Shown in pieces: positions 23,524 to 30,555 of a stretch of 64,000 nt of DNA. Where the stretch lies: NCBI GenBank assembly GCA_965202895.1, contig OZ241901.1:4402001-4466000 (forward strand), in the 5' to 3' direction. Below the pieces are notes generated by a model that saw nothing but the letters and a program-made list of their open reading frames with translations, made no database searches and was not told where the DNA came from. The first letter of the stretch is position 1. Each line of letters opens with the position of its first letter. This stretch comes from JAJDXW01 sp965202895. Its GTDB lineage: Bacteria; Pseudomonadota; Gammaproteobacteria; HK1. The position numbers and the translations under genes were made by a program.

Positions 23524-25289
23524 CGCGCGAGATGCGGCGGCAGGCACCGCGACCACATCGCGCTGTAGGCGCCCCGGGCGCGCAGGAGCTCGGCGTGGGT
23601 GCCGGCCTCGACGAGCCGCCCGCCGCCGAGGACCAGGATGCGGTCGCTCGCGGCGACGGCGGCGAGCCGATGCGTCGCGGCGAGAACGGTGCGCGACCCG
23701 CGGGACCGCTCGATCCGCTCGAAGAAGGACGCCTCCTCCTCGTAGTCGAGCGCGCTCGTCGCCTCGTCCAGCAGGAGGATCGCCGGGTCGCGCACCAGGG
23801 CGCGCGCGAGGGCCACGCGCTGGCGCTGCCCGCCCGAGAGCGCCCCGCCGCGCTCGCCGACGAACGTCCGGTAGCCGTCGGGAAGCTGCTCGATGAAGTC
23901 GCGGGCGCCCGCGAGCTCGGCGGCCCGCGCCACGTCGTCGGCCTCGATCGCCGGGTCGCCGAGCGCGATGTTGTCGTAGACGGAGCCGGTGAAGAGCAGG
24001 GCTTGCTGGGGAACGACCCCCACCACCGACCGGAACGCGGGACCGTCGATCTCGTCGACCCGGAGGCCGTCCACGAGCACCGCCCCCCGGTCCGGCCGGC
24101 ACAGGCCGAGCAACGCGCGCACGAGGGTGCTCTTGCCCGCGCCCGAAGCCCCCACGAGGGCGACGAACTCGCCGGGGGCGATGCGGAAGTCCACACCGGC
24201 GAGGGCCGGGGCGCCCGCCGGGGAATAGCGCACGGTCACGTCCCGGAACCGGATCTCTCCGGCCGGCCGCTCCGCGACGGCGGCGCGGCCGGCCCCGGCA
24301 TCGACGGGCTCGTCGAGGAGCGTCTCGATCCGGCGCAGCGCGTCGCGGGTGCGCTGGAGATCGGGCCAGATCCGGGAGGCCCGGACGATCGGGGCGGAGA
24401 GCCGCATCGCGATGAGGTTGAACGCCACGAGCTGCCCGAGGCTGATCTCCTGCGCGACGACGAGGCCGGCGCCGTACCAGAGGATGGCGGCGGTGAGGAG
24501 CCGCTGCACGAGATCGGTCGCGTTGGCGATTCCGCTCCCGAGCCGGTGCACCCCGTCCTGGACCTCCGCGGCGTCCCGGACCCCCGCCTGCCAGCGGTGG
24601 TCGAGACGGTCCTCGAGCGCGAGCGCCCGAACGGTCTCGAGGTTGACCACGGTCTCGGTCACCACGAGCTTCGAGTGCTCCCCGCCCGCCGCGGCCCGCC
24701 GGGTCCGGCGGCGCATGGCTGGAAGGGTGACGAGCACGATGGTGGCGTAGATGGGGATCCCGGCGATCGCGATGGCCGCCAGCCGCACGTCCACGAGGAG
24801 CAGCAGGGCGGTGAAGAGCACGGCGAGGACGACGTCCGTGACGTGGGCCACCGCCAGGCGCGCGATGAACGCCCGCACCCGTTCCACCTCCTCGAAGGCG
24901 GGGATCACCGATGCCGCGGCCCGGGGGGTGGTGAGCGGCCGGTACAGGAGGTGCCGGTACACGCTCCGGGAGAGCGACGCCCACGCGCCGGCCGCAGCGC
25001 GTCCGAGCAGGCGCTCGCGGGCGGCCGCGAAGAGCAGCTCGAAGCCGCCCGCGAGCACGACCGCGATCGCGATGACGTCCAGGGTCTCGAAGGCGCTGTT
25101 GACGATGACCCGGTCGATGACCAGCAGCAGGGCGACGGAGGGCACGAGGCCGAGGCATTGCACGAAGAACGACGCGCAGCTCGCTTGAACGAGTGGACGA
25201 AGGTACGGCCGCAGTATCGTCGTGCGGCCCGGCGCCCCGGTGGAGCCCTCGAAGATCCGGGGCGAGCCCTCCCCTCTCGCGTCGTCCAT
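23514..25289 (-). CDS. Type I secretion ABC transporter (permease-ATPase, no C39 peptidase domain)
   Basis: This 591-residue half-transporter is fused to its ATPase. Six membrane segments occupy about residues 30-330 (VQCLGLVPSVALLLVIDRV and following). The ATPase has Walker A GASGAGKST near residue 383, Q-loop PQQALLF, signature LSGGQRQRVALARAL near 483 and Walker B ILLLDEAT near 508. The N-terminus goes straight into the first helix with no C39 peptidase or C39-like domain, so leader cleavage would need another protease. I chose ATG at 25289, 16 bp after the upstream GNAT-like gene. It is coupled to the HlyD gene by overlap. Likely cargo is one of the small peptides encoded upstream; this is inferred from the cluster only. 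Confidence 0.92.
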   Translation of the reverse strand: MDDARGEGSPRIFEGSTGAPGRTTILRPYLRPLVQASCASFFVQCLGLVPSVALLLVIDRVIVNSAFETLDVIAIAVVLAGGFELLFAAARERLLGRAAAGAWASLSRSVYRHLLYRPLTTPRAAASVIPAFEEVERVRAFIARLAVAHVTDVVLAVLFTALLLLVDVRLAAIAIAGIPIYATIVLVTLPAMRRRTRRAAAGGEHSKLVVTETVVNLETVRALALEDRLDHRWQAGVRDAAEVQDGVHRLGSGIANATDLVQRLLTAAILWYGAGLVVAQEISLGQLVAFNLIAMRLSAPIVRASRIWPDLQRTRDALRRIETLLDEPVDAGAGRAAVAERPAGEIRFRDVTVRYSPAGAPALAGVDFRIAPGEFVALVGASGAGKSTLVRALLGLCRPDRGAVLVDGLRVDEIDGPAFRSVVGVVPQQALLFTGSVYDNIALGDPAIEADDVARAAELAGARDFIEQLPDGYRTFVGERGGALSGGQRQRVALARALVRDPAILLLDEATSALDYEEEASFFERIERSRGSRTVLAATHRLAAVAASDRILVLGGGRLVEAGTHAELLRARGAYSAMWSRCLPPHLARCA

Positions 25290-25305
25290 GCCCGCGACCC
25301 CCGGA

Positions 25306-25926
25306 TCAGCCGGTCCCGGCACGGCCCTCGCGGGCGCGCCGGGACCCGTTCGTGCGGGGGGCCGGCTCCGTCGCCCCGTCCGCCGCCGGCGCATCCGAGG
25401 GTGCGGCGGTCGGTGGCGGAGGAACGCGGGGGAGGTAGCGTTCGCGGGTTCCCGGCCGGAACGCCGCGAACTCCCAGAAGTCCTCACCCCCGAAGCCGGC
25501 CCCGCGATGCAGTACGAGCAACTCGAACCCGAACCAGGTGAGCCATCGGATGGCCAGCCGGTTCTCGGCCAGGACGAAGTTGGCGAGCACGTCGTGGCCG
25601 GCCATCAGGACCTCGGCCCAGTAGGGGCCTTCGCGCCGGAGCTGGCTGCGGAACCTCCCGAACTCCTCGGACGCGAGGAGCCATGCGGTCCCGACCCGCG
25701 GCTGCGGACGGCGGCCGACCCCGAACATCGCCACCGGCCGGCGGCCGGCGAGGACCGTCCAGCATCGCCGCGCGTTGCGGAAGCCGGCCCGGAGTATCGC
25801 TTCCGCGGGCCGGCCGAACGCGGCCCGGATCTCGCGCCGGTCCGCCTCGCGAAGGCGCGGGGCGAGCTCCCCGACGTGGGCCGCGACGGCGGGGACGACC
25901 CGGGCTGGCTCGGTCCGGCGGTCCAT
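25306..25926 (-). CDS. GNAT-fold / phage Gp13-like acyltransferase candidate
   Basis: The 206-residue protein resembles the GNAT-like Gp13 (DUF2833-type) family first seen in phages. RLREADRREIRAAFG opens the domain, then CWTVLAGRRPVAMFGVG, GTAWLLASEEFGRF, and the GNAT-like C-terminal helix-strand NRLAIRWLTWFGFELL, which normally follows the acetyl-CoA site. The last ~45 residues are disordered Pro/Ala/Arg. A strong ribosome site (GGGAGG, 8 bp spacing) points to ATG at 25926 rather than GTG at 25935. It lies between a secreted peptidase gene and the exporter on the same strand, so a role in acylating the exported peptide or providing immunity is possible but unproven. Confidence 0.65.
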   Translation of the reverse strand: MDRRTEPARVVPAVAAHVGELAPRLREADRREIRAAFGRPAEAILRAGFRNARRCWTVLAGRRPVAMFGVGRRPQPRVGTAWLLASEEFGRFRSQLRREGPYWAEVLMAGHDVLANFVLAENRLAIRWLTWFGFELLVLHRGAGFGGEDFWEFAAFRPGTRERYLPRVPPPPTAAPSDAPAADGATEPAPRTNGSRRAREGRAGTG

Positions 25927-26005
25927 GGAAGACACCTCCCTGTGATGCGCGGTCCTCGACCGGCGGCGGCCCCGGCCGGGACGAATCCTTCCCGGCCCGC
26001 GGGCG

Positions 26006-27889
26006 TCAGTCCACGTGCCGGGCGAGGAACTTCAAGATCTCGCGATACGCCCTGACGACGTTCGCGGGCTTCGCTATCGCATGGCCCTCGCGGGGGAAGG
26101 CGACGAGCTCGGCCACCCGGCCCCGGGCGCGGAGCTCCCCGACGATCGTCTCCGCATGGCGGGCCTGCACCACCCGATCCGAGCTTCCGGTGAGGAAGAG
26201 CACCGGCGCGCGGATCGCGTCGACGTTCCGAAGGGGGGACACCTCCCGCAGGGCCCGGCTCATCTCGTCCACGTCGCCCGTGCCGAGGTACTTCGCCCAC
26301 AAGGCCCGTCCGCTGGGGGAGAACGTGTTCTCCCGGACCATGGCCTCCGTGTCGACGACCCCGCTCAGCACCACCCCGGCCCGAACCGGCACGCGGCCGC
26401 GGATCATCGCGGTCAGGACGGAGAAGCCGCCGAAGCTGTCCCCGAGCACCGCAAGGCGGGCGCGGTCCGCGTGGCCTTCCCGGACCGCCCACTCGGCCGC
26501 ATCCTCGACGTCGTCCTGGACCCGGCCGGCGAGCTCTCCGACCGCGGCTTCCCGGAACCGGTTTCCGTAGCCCGCCGAGCCGCGGTAGTTGAGCTTGAGC
26601 ACCGCGTAGCCGTGCGAGGCGAGAAGCTGGGCCAGCGGATCGAAGGTCCACCGGTAATGGAGCCACGGACCACCGTGGACCATGAGCACGAGCGCCGGCG
26701 GGTCCGAGCCCTCCCGGCCGCGGGGAATGGTGAGGAGGCCGGGGAGCGCAAGCCCGTCCCGGGCCGGGATGCGAACCGCGCGGGTCGGGGAGAAGTCCTC
26801 CCGGAAGCGGCCGGCCGGGCTCCGGTCGATTTCATCGACGGTCCCCCGGGGCAGGCCGACGAGGTAGGCGACCCGCGCACTCGCCTCGTCGAAGACCTCG
26901 ACCACGAAACGTTCCAGGGCCGAGTCCGCCGCCGCGACGTTCACCAGGGCCGGCGCCGGGTGCCGGGCACGGACGAGCGCGAGCACCCGGTCGACGGCCG
27001 GATGCAGGGCGGTGGTCCGCGGGTAGCCGGGGAACGAGGTGGCCGCGAGCGGGTCGCCGGAGGCCGAGAGCAGCGCGCGCTCGAGGTCCGCCTCCGGGGT
27101 GGAGAAGACGGCACGCTCCTCGAGCGTGCGTGCGTTCCAGCGCACCAGGGCGACGGTGTCGAGGGTTCGGTTGGAGAGTGCGAGGCCCCACCCGTGCGCG
27201 TCGATCCGGGAGAGCGGCATGAGGGTCCGGTCCACCTTCATCTCCCCCGCCGCCTTCCACGTTCCGTCGACGCGCGCCTCCCGCTCCCACCGCCCGTCCC
27301 GGAAGCGAAAGCGCGCGGCCGGCCGGCCGTCCCGGCCGAGGATCGGCCGCCAACCGCCGCCGGCGGCGTCCACGGACTCGCACCCGGGGTCCTCGAGACC
27401 GCAGTGGAAGGTGCCCACCCCCTCCCGGCTGAACGTCCGGAGCACCAATCGATCGGCGCGGTCCGGATGACGGGCGGCGAGGATCACCCGCCCGGAAACG
27501 CCGGCCAGGGAGACCTCGCGGGGCTTCGCCCGCGGCCGGGCGGGATCGATCATGAGGACGAGGGGGGTCCGTTCCCGGTAGCGGATGCCGTAGAGCCGGC
27601 TCCCGTCCCGCGCCCAGACCGTGATCCGCATCCGGCGCCGGCCGAGGTCCACGGGCGCTCCCACCTCGCCGCTCGCGCCGACCGGGTACATCTCGAGGCC
27701 GAAGGAACGCAGATCGCGCCGCAGCACGAAGCGCCCGTCCGGGGACAGGGAATACGCGAAGGCGGGGCTGAACCCCTCCACCAGGTCCGCTACGGGAATG
27801 GGCGCTGCCGCCGCATCGAAGCGCCCCCCGAGCAGAGCGGCGGCGAGGCACCCGAACAGGAACGGGCGGAATGCGGCTCGCGATCCCAT
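26006..27889 (-). CDS. Secreted S9 family prolyl-oligopeptidase-type peptidase
   Basis: The 627-residue protein has an N-terminal signal-like segment (FLFGCLAAALLGGRFDAAAA), a beta-propeller-like first half with WARDGSRLYGIRY repeats, and a C-terminal alpha/beta hydrolase domain. The catalytic residues are visible: Ser in GDSFGGFSV (near 484), Asp in TGSSDRVVQ (near 570) and His in PREGHAI (near 601). S9 enzymes cleave or transfer short peptides, and some act in peptide natural-product maturation. I chose ATG at 27889, one base after the stop of the small upstream ORF. Its location in the peptide-exporter cluster suggests it processes the secreted peptide, in place of the missing C39 domain; general peptide scavenging is the alternative. 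Confidence 0.9.
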   Translation of the reverse strand: MGSRAAFRPFLFGCLAAALLGGRFDAAAAPIPVADLVEGFSPAFAYSLSPDGRFVLRRDLRSFGLEMYPVGASGEVGAPVDLGRRRMRITVWARDGSRLYGIRYRERTPLVLMIDPARPRAKPREVSLAGVSGRVILAARHPDRADRLVLRTFSREGVGTFHCGLEDPGCESVDAAGGGWRPILGRDGRPAARFRFRDGRWEREARVDGTWKAAGEMKVDRTLMPLSRIDAHGWGLALSNRTLDTVALVRWNARTLEERAVFSTPEADLERALLSASGDPLAATSFPGYPRTTALHPAVDRVLALVRARHPAPALVNVAAADSALERFVVEVFDEASARVAYLVGLPRGTVDEIDRSPAGRFREDFSPTRAVRIPARDGLALPGLLTIPRGREGSDPPALVLMVHGGPWLHYRWTFDPLAQLLASHGYAVLKLNYRGSAGYGNRFREAAVGELAGRVQDDVEDAAEWAVREGHADRARLAVLGDSFGGFSVLTAMIRGRVPVRAGVVLSGVVDTEAMVRENTFSPSGRALWAKYLGTGDVDEMSRALREVSPLRNVDAIRAPVLFLTGSSDRVVQARHAETIVGELRARGRVAELVAFPREGHAIAKPANVVRAYREILKFLARHVD

Positions 27890-27890
27890 T

Positions 27891-28100
27891 TCAGGACCGC
27901 CCTCGAAGACCGGCGAGCCGCGAAGCGGCCCCGTCCGCCGCGCCGGCCGCGAGCGCCGCCCCGAACGAACCATCGGGGCCGGGGACCGAGAGGAACGGTC
28001 CGAGCCGGAAGACGGGGTACGGAACGGGCACGATCACCCCGGTGAACAGGACCCTCCGTGCCGTGCGGCCGGCTCCGATCCCTCCTGCGTCGCCGCCCAC
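27891..28100 (-). CDS. Small ORF (69 aa) coupled between the membrane protein and the peptidase
   Basis: A 69-residue frame starting at GTG 28100, one base after the stop of the upstream gene, with its own stop one base before the S9 peptidase ATG. Such perfect packing argues that it is translated. Its sequence has a Gly-rich start (GGDAGGIGAG), a basic pair, a hydrophobic core with alternating prolines (IVPVPYPVFRLGPFLSVPG) and an Ala/Gly-rich end (GAALAAGAADGAAS). No family is recognised. It could be a second peptide substrate, since proline-rich sites suit S9 enzymes, or an immunity or chaperone-like factor. A plain linker region is also possible. Confidence 0.45.
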   Translation of the reverse strand: MGGDAGGIGAGRTARRVLFTGVIVPVPYPVFRLGPFLSVPGPDGSFGAALAAGAADGAASRLAGLRGRS

Positions 28101-28101
28101 C

Positions 28102-28305
28102 TCAGCTTCCCCACCGGCGAAAGACGATCCACCCCGCGACCGCGCCCGCCGTACCGGCGGTCAGCGCACCGAGGAACGGACCTTCCAGGGCAGGAAGCGA
28201 AGGAAAGACGTACCGCCGGAGGAGGAACGTCGTCACGAAGACGAGAACCCCGACCAGCAGGCTCCGCACCAGCACGGTCTTCGTCGCTCGATCGGCGATC
28301 TTCAT
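28102..28305 (-). CDS. Small two-helix membrane protein (candidate immunity protein)
   Basis: The 67-residue product starts MKIADRATKTVLVRS. Two hydrophobic segments follow (LLVGVLVFVTTFLLRRYVF and GALTAGTAGAVAGWIVF) with basic residues on the cytoplasmic sides. A strong ribosome site (AAGGAG, 10 bp upstream) fixes the ATG at 28305. Short two-helix proteins next to glycine-zipper peptides and exporters are often immunity proteins, but this one shows no recognisable family. It sits about 210 bp downstream of the glycine-rich peptide gene and one base before the next small ORF on the same strand. Confidence 0.65.
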   Translation of the reverse strand: MKIADRATKTVLVRSLLVGVLVFVTTFLLRRYVFPSLPALEGPFLGALTAGTAGAVAGWIVFRRWGS

Positions 28306-28518
28306 GTTCGATCGACTCCTTGTTGTGTGTCGCACGTATGCCGCGCGGAGCGCCGGGCCGCGCGTTGCCCCGAAGCCTCGGGCGCCGGCCGGGCGCGTCC
28401 TGCCGTCTCGGGCGGCCGGGAGACCCCGGCCGCCGTGCACTCCCCCGCGGGCCGAGAAGGACGATCAGCATGCACGCCCTTCGAGCGCGGGGTGGCCGTC
28501 AGCCCCGGCGGCGCGGGC

Positions 28519-28734
28519 TCATGGCCCCATGTCCACCTCGCTGCTGCTGCTCCTGCCTCCGCAGAAGTAGTCGCCGGCGAGCGACCCGACCGCGCCTCCG
28601 AGGGCGGCGCCGATCATCGCGCCCGTCGGCCCGGCCGCGGCCGCACCGGCCGCCGCGCCCATCGCCGAACCGGCAGCCTCGTATGCGGCCTCGCAGGCGC
28701 CTTCGCCGCCGCCGCCTCCACCGTCTCCACACAT
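28519..28734 (-). CDS. Glycine/alanine-zipper small peptide (bacteriocin-like candidate substrate)
   Basis: The 71-residue peptide begins MCGDGGGGGGEGACEAAYEA. An Ala/Gly zipper follows (SAMGAAAGAAAAGPTGAM, then GAALGGAVGSLAGDYFC), then a polar tail with a Ser run. GxxxG-type zippers between cysteines are typical of pore-forming class II-like bacteriocins. AAGGAG sits 8 bp before the ATG at 28734 but only 2 bp before the ATG at 28740, so I chose 28734. There is no long leader with a classic double-glycine end before the zipper other than the N-terminal Gly run. It is the first gene of the cluster with the S9 peptidase, GNAT-like protein, ABC exporter and HlyD. Toxin activity is a hypothesis. 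Confidence 0.6.
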   Translation of the reverse strand: MCGDGGGGGGEGACEAAYEAAGSAMGAAAGAAAAGPTGAMIGAALGGAVGSLAGDYFCGGRSSSSEVDMGP

Positions 28735-29040
28735 GTCCATTTCTCCTTGTGGAAAGTGTTGCGGACATCGTCCGCGCCATCGACCTCCGATGGCGAGGAA
28801 GATTCTGCCAGCGGGCCATGTCCCGCGCATCGGCTCCACGCCTCGAGTGACGTAGGAATTCCTCCCTCGTGGAGACGGATTTTCTCCCGGCGGGCGTCCG
28901 CCGGTTGCCTACGGACGTGCGAACCCGGGCTCCGGACCACCCCGTCCCGCCCCGTCCAATGGACGACCCGGAACGTCTCACGAAGCGCTCCCGGCGGTTC
29001 TCCCCGGCCGCGGAGGGCGGCGGGGCCGAATGAAGGCGGG

Positions 29041-29236
29041 AGCCCCGGGTGCTGTTCGTAAGCTCTTGATATAGGGGATGTAGAGAGAGGGTCGAGATAT
29101 TTTTTACCCTCACGGAGACGGCGTTCTTCCGTGGTTTGGAGTCGGTTCGAGGGGCATTTCAGTGGATTTCACCCCACGGAGCCACTTGTGCGTTCGCGAG
29201 AGGCGTGCCTGGCGAAAACCCCACAGCGCACATGCC
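29041..29236. mobile_element. MITE family 1, short copy B (196 bp)
   Basis: The left end AGCCCCGGGTGCTGTTCGTA and right end GCGCACATGCC match the other copies. The interior keeps the CGAGATATTTTTTACCC and GGATTTCACCCCACGGAGCC blocks but lacks the segment found only in long copies. Flanking 9-mers GAAGGCGGG and CGAGGCGGG agree at seven positions, an aged target duplication. It lies upstream of the glycine-rich peptide gene, between two minus-strand genes. Confidence 0.75.
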
Positions 29237-29324
29237 CGAGGCGGGCAGGGTGCTCGACCCGCCCCGTCCGACCGCGTCCGGAGCGCGGACGGAAGACGCG
29301 CGGGGAGCGTGCGCGGCCTCCCGG

Positions 29325-30095
29325 TCAACCGGCGCCGTGTCGGCCATCCGGCACGTCCCGGCCGGCTCCCGGAGGTTGCGGGCAAGGTGCGCCGGCTCCC
29401 TCGATCACCGCATCCGTGTCGAGCGCGGCGCGCAGCTCGCGGCGCACCTCCTGCCACCGGAACCGCACCGAGTTGCGAACGATCTCCGCGTCGAGCGCCA
29501 TCAGCTCCGGGATGATCGGCGCGTGGCGCACGAGCGCCTCCGGGCTCGCGGTGAACGCGGTCTCGTCGTCCCCGAGCGCCGGCCAGTCGCACCGGAGCAG
29601 CCGTCCGCGCACCGCCTCCACGCCCTCGTCGAACCGCGGGCCCGAATCGGCCGGCCGGCCGGTGCGCGCGAGGACCGCGTCGACCGAGCGCCCCACCACC
29701 GCACCGGCCGCCGCCGCGCCGCCCCGCGAACGGTGGGCGAGCAGCCCACCCGCGTACACCGCGAGGTCCGACAGGCACGCGAGCCACATCTGCCACTTCG
29801 CGTGGTTGATCGACACGACGAACGCATCGTTCTCGAACAGCTCCGGATACCGGGCGCCGGCGCGCGTGCGCAGGTAACCGTACAGCGTGGTCTGGGCGAC
29901 GTGGCTCGCCCTCGTGTCGAGGAACCGGGCGAGCGCCGCGTCGTCGGCGATGGTGCGCTCGCGTCCCGCCCCGCGCACCCCGAGATACTCCGCGAGGACG
30001 GAAAGCCCCCGGCGAAGCCGCAGAAACCCCATCGGCAGAAGCCGCACCGGGAGAAGCCGCACCGGGAGAAGCCGCATCGGGATTGACTCGGTCAT
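29325..30095 (-). CDS. Conserved hypothetical protein next to the sodium:solute symporter
   Basis: The 256-residue soluble protein has one well-conserved-looking core: DAALARFLDTRASHVAQTTL, YGYLRTRAGARYPELFENDA, FVVSINHAKWQMWLACLSDL and a C-terminal helix IPELMALDAEIVRNSVRFRW. I recall similar proteins near DUF4212/VC_2705 symporters, sometimes labelled esterase, but no catalytic triad is visible here. The N-terminus has a repeated RLLPV segment made by 15 bp DNA repeats, so the true start may be one of several ATGs (30095, 30077, 30032). It is transcribed divergently from the symporter genes across a ~190 bp spacer, which suggests shared control. Function unknown. Confidence 0.65.
   Translation of the reverse strand: MTESIPMRLLPVRLLPVRLLPMGFLRLRRGLSVLAEYLGVRGAGRERTIADDAALARFLDTRASHVAQTTLYGYLRTRAGARYPELFENDAFVVSINHAKWQMWLACLSDLAVYAGGLLAHRSRGGAAAAGAVVGRSVDAVLARTGRPADSGPRFDEGVEAVRGRLLRCDWPALGDDETAFTASPEALVRHAPIIPELMALDAEIVRNSVRFRWQEVRRELRAALDTDAVIEGAGAPCPQPPGAGRDVPDGRHGAG
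30038..30082. repeat. Three tandem 15 bp repeats at a gene start
   Basis: The unit GAAGCCGCACCGGGA occurs at 30038-30052 and 30053-30067, and with one change at 30068-30082. On the minus strand it encodes repeated RLLPV residues at the start of the conserved hypothetical protein. Slippage here would change the N-terminus in steps of five residues without a frameshift. Confidence 0.8.
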
Positions 30096-30287
30096 GCGAA
30101 AACCCTATTAGTATGCGGCCCCGACGCGGGGAGTCCATTCGGAACGGGTCGTTCATTCCCCGCGCCGTGAGGAGAATCGCCGGATCCGGAACCCTCCGCC
30201 CCCTCCCGCCCACGCCGGCCTGCACCCGTCCGGCGCGACGGCCGTGCGCGGCGGTTCCGGAGACGCCATCACAAGGGAGGACGGTAG

Positions 30288-30542
30288 ATGAACGGTGACC
30301 AGACCACCCACTGGCGGCGCACCCGCGGGCTCATGTGGGTCACGCTCGCCATCTGGTTCGTGTTCTCGTTCGTCGTGCACTGGTTCGCCGATGCGCTGAA
30401 CGGGATGAGCTTCCTCGGATTCCCGCTCGGCTTCTACATGGCCGCGCAGGGGTCCCTGATCGTGTTCGTCGTGCTGATCTTCTGGTTCGCGAGAACCCAG
30501 GACCGGATCGACCGCGAATGCGGCGTGGCCGAAGAAGACTGA
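30288..30542 (+). CDS. DUF4212 small subunit of a sodium:solute symporter
   Basis: The 84-residue protein has two membrane helices (MWVTLAIWFVFSFVVHWFA and the GSLIVFVVLIFWFA segment) separated by LNGMSFLGFPLGFYMAAQ, the DUF4212 signature. It ends in a short acidic tail (RECGVAEED). In proteobacteria such proteins pair with a VC_2705-type large subunit, which follows here 13 bp later. GGGAGG lies 10 bp upstream of the ATG at 30288. The pair probably imports a small organic acid such as acetate or lactate with sodium; the substrate is not fixed by sequence. Confidence 0.93.
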   Translation: MNGDQTTHWRRTRGLMWVTLAIWFVFSFVVHWFADALNGMSFLGFPLGFYMAAQGSLIVFVVLIFWFARTQDRIDRECGVAEED

Positions 30543-30555
30543 GGGGAAAGCGATC

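Noticed and set aside
28034..28570. Overlapping ORFs opposite the small peptide genes
   Set aside because: No ribosome sites or domains, while the minus-strand small genes have AAGGAG sites and tight spacing.
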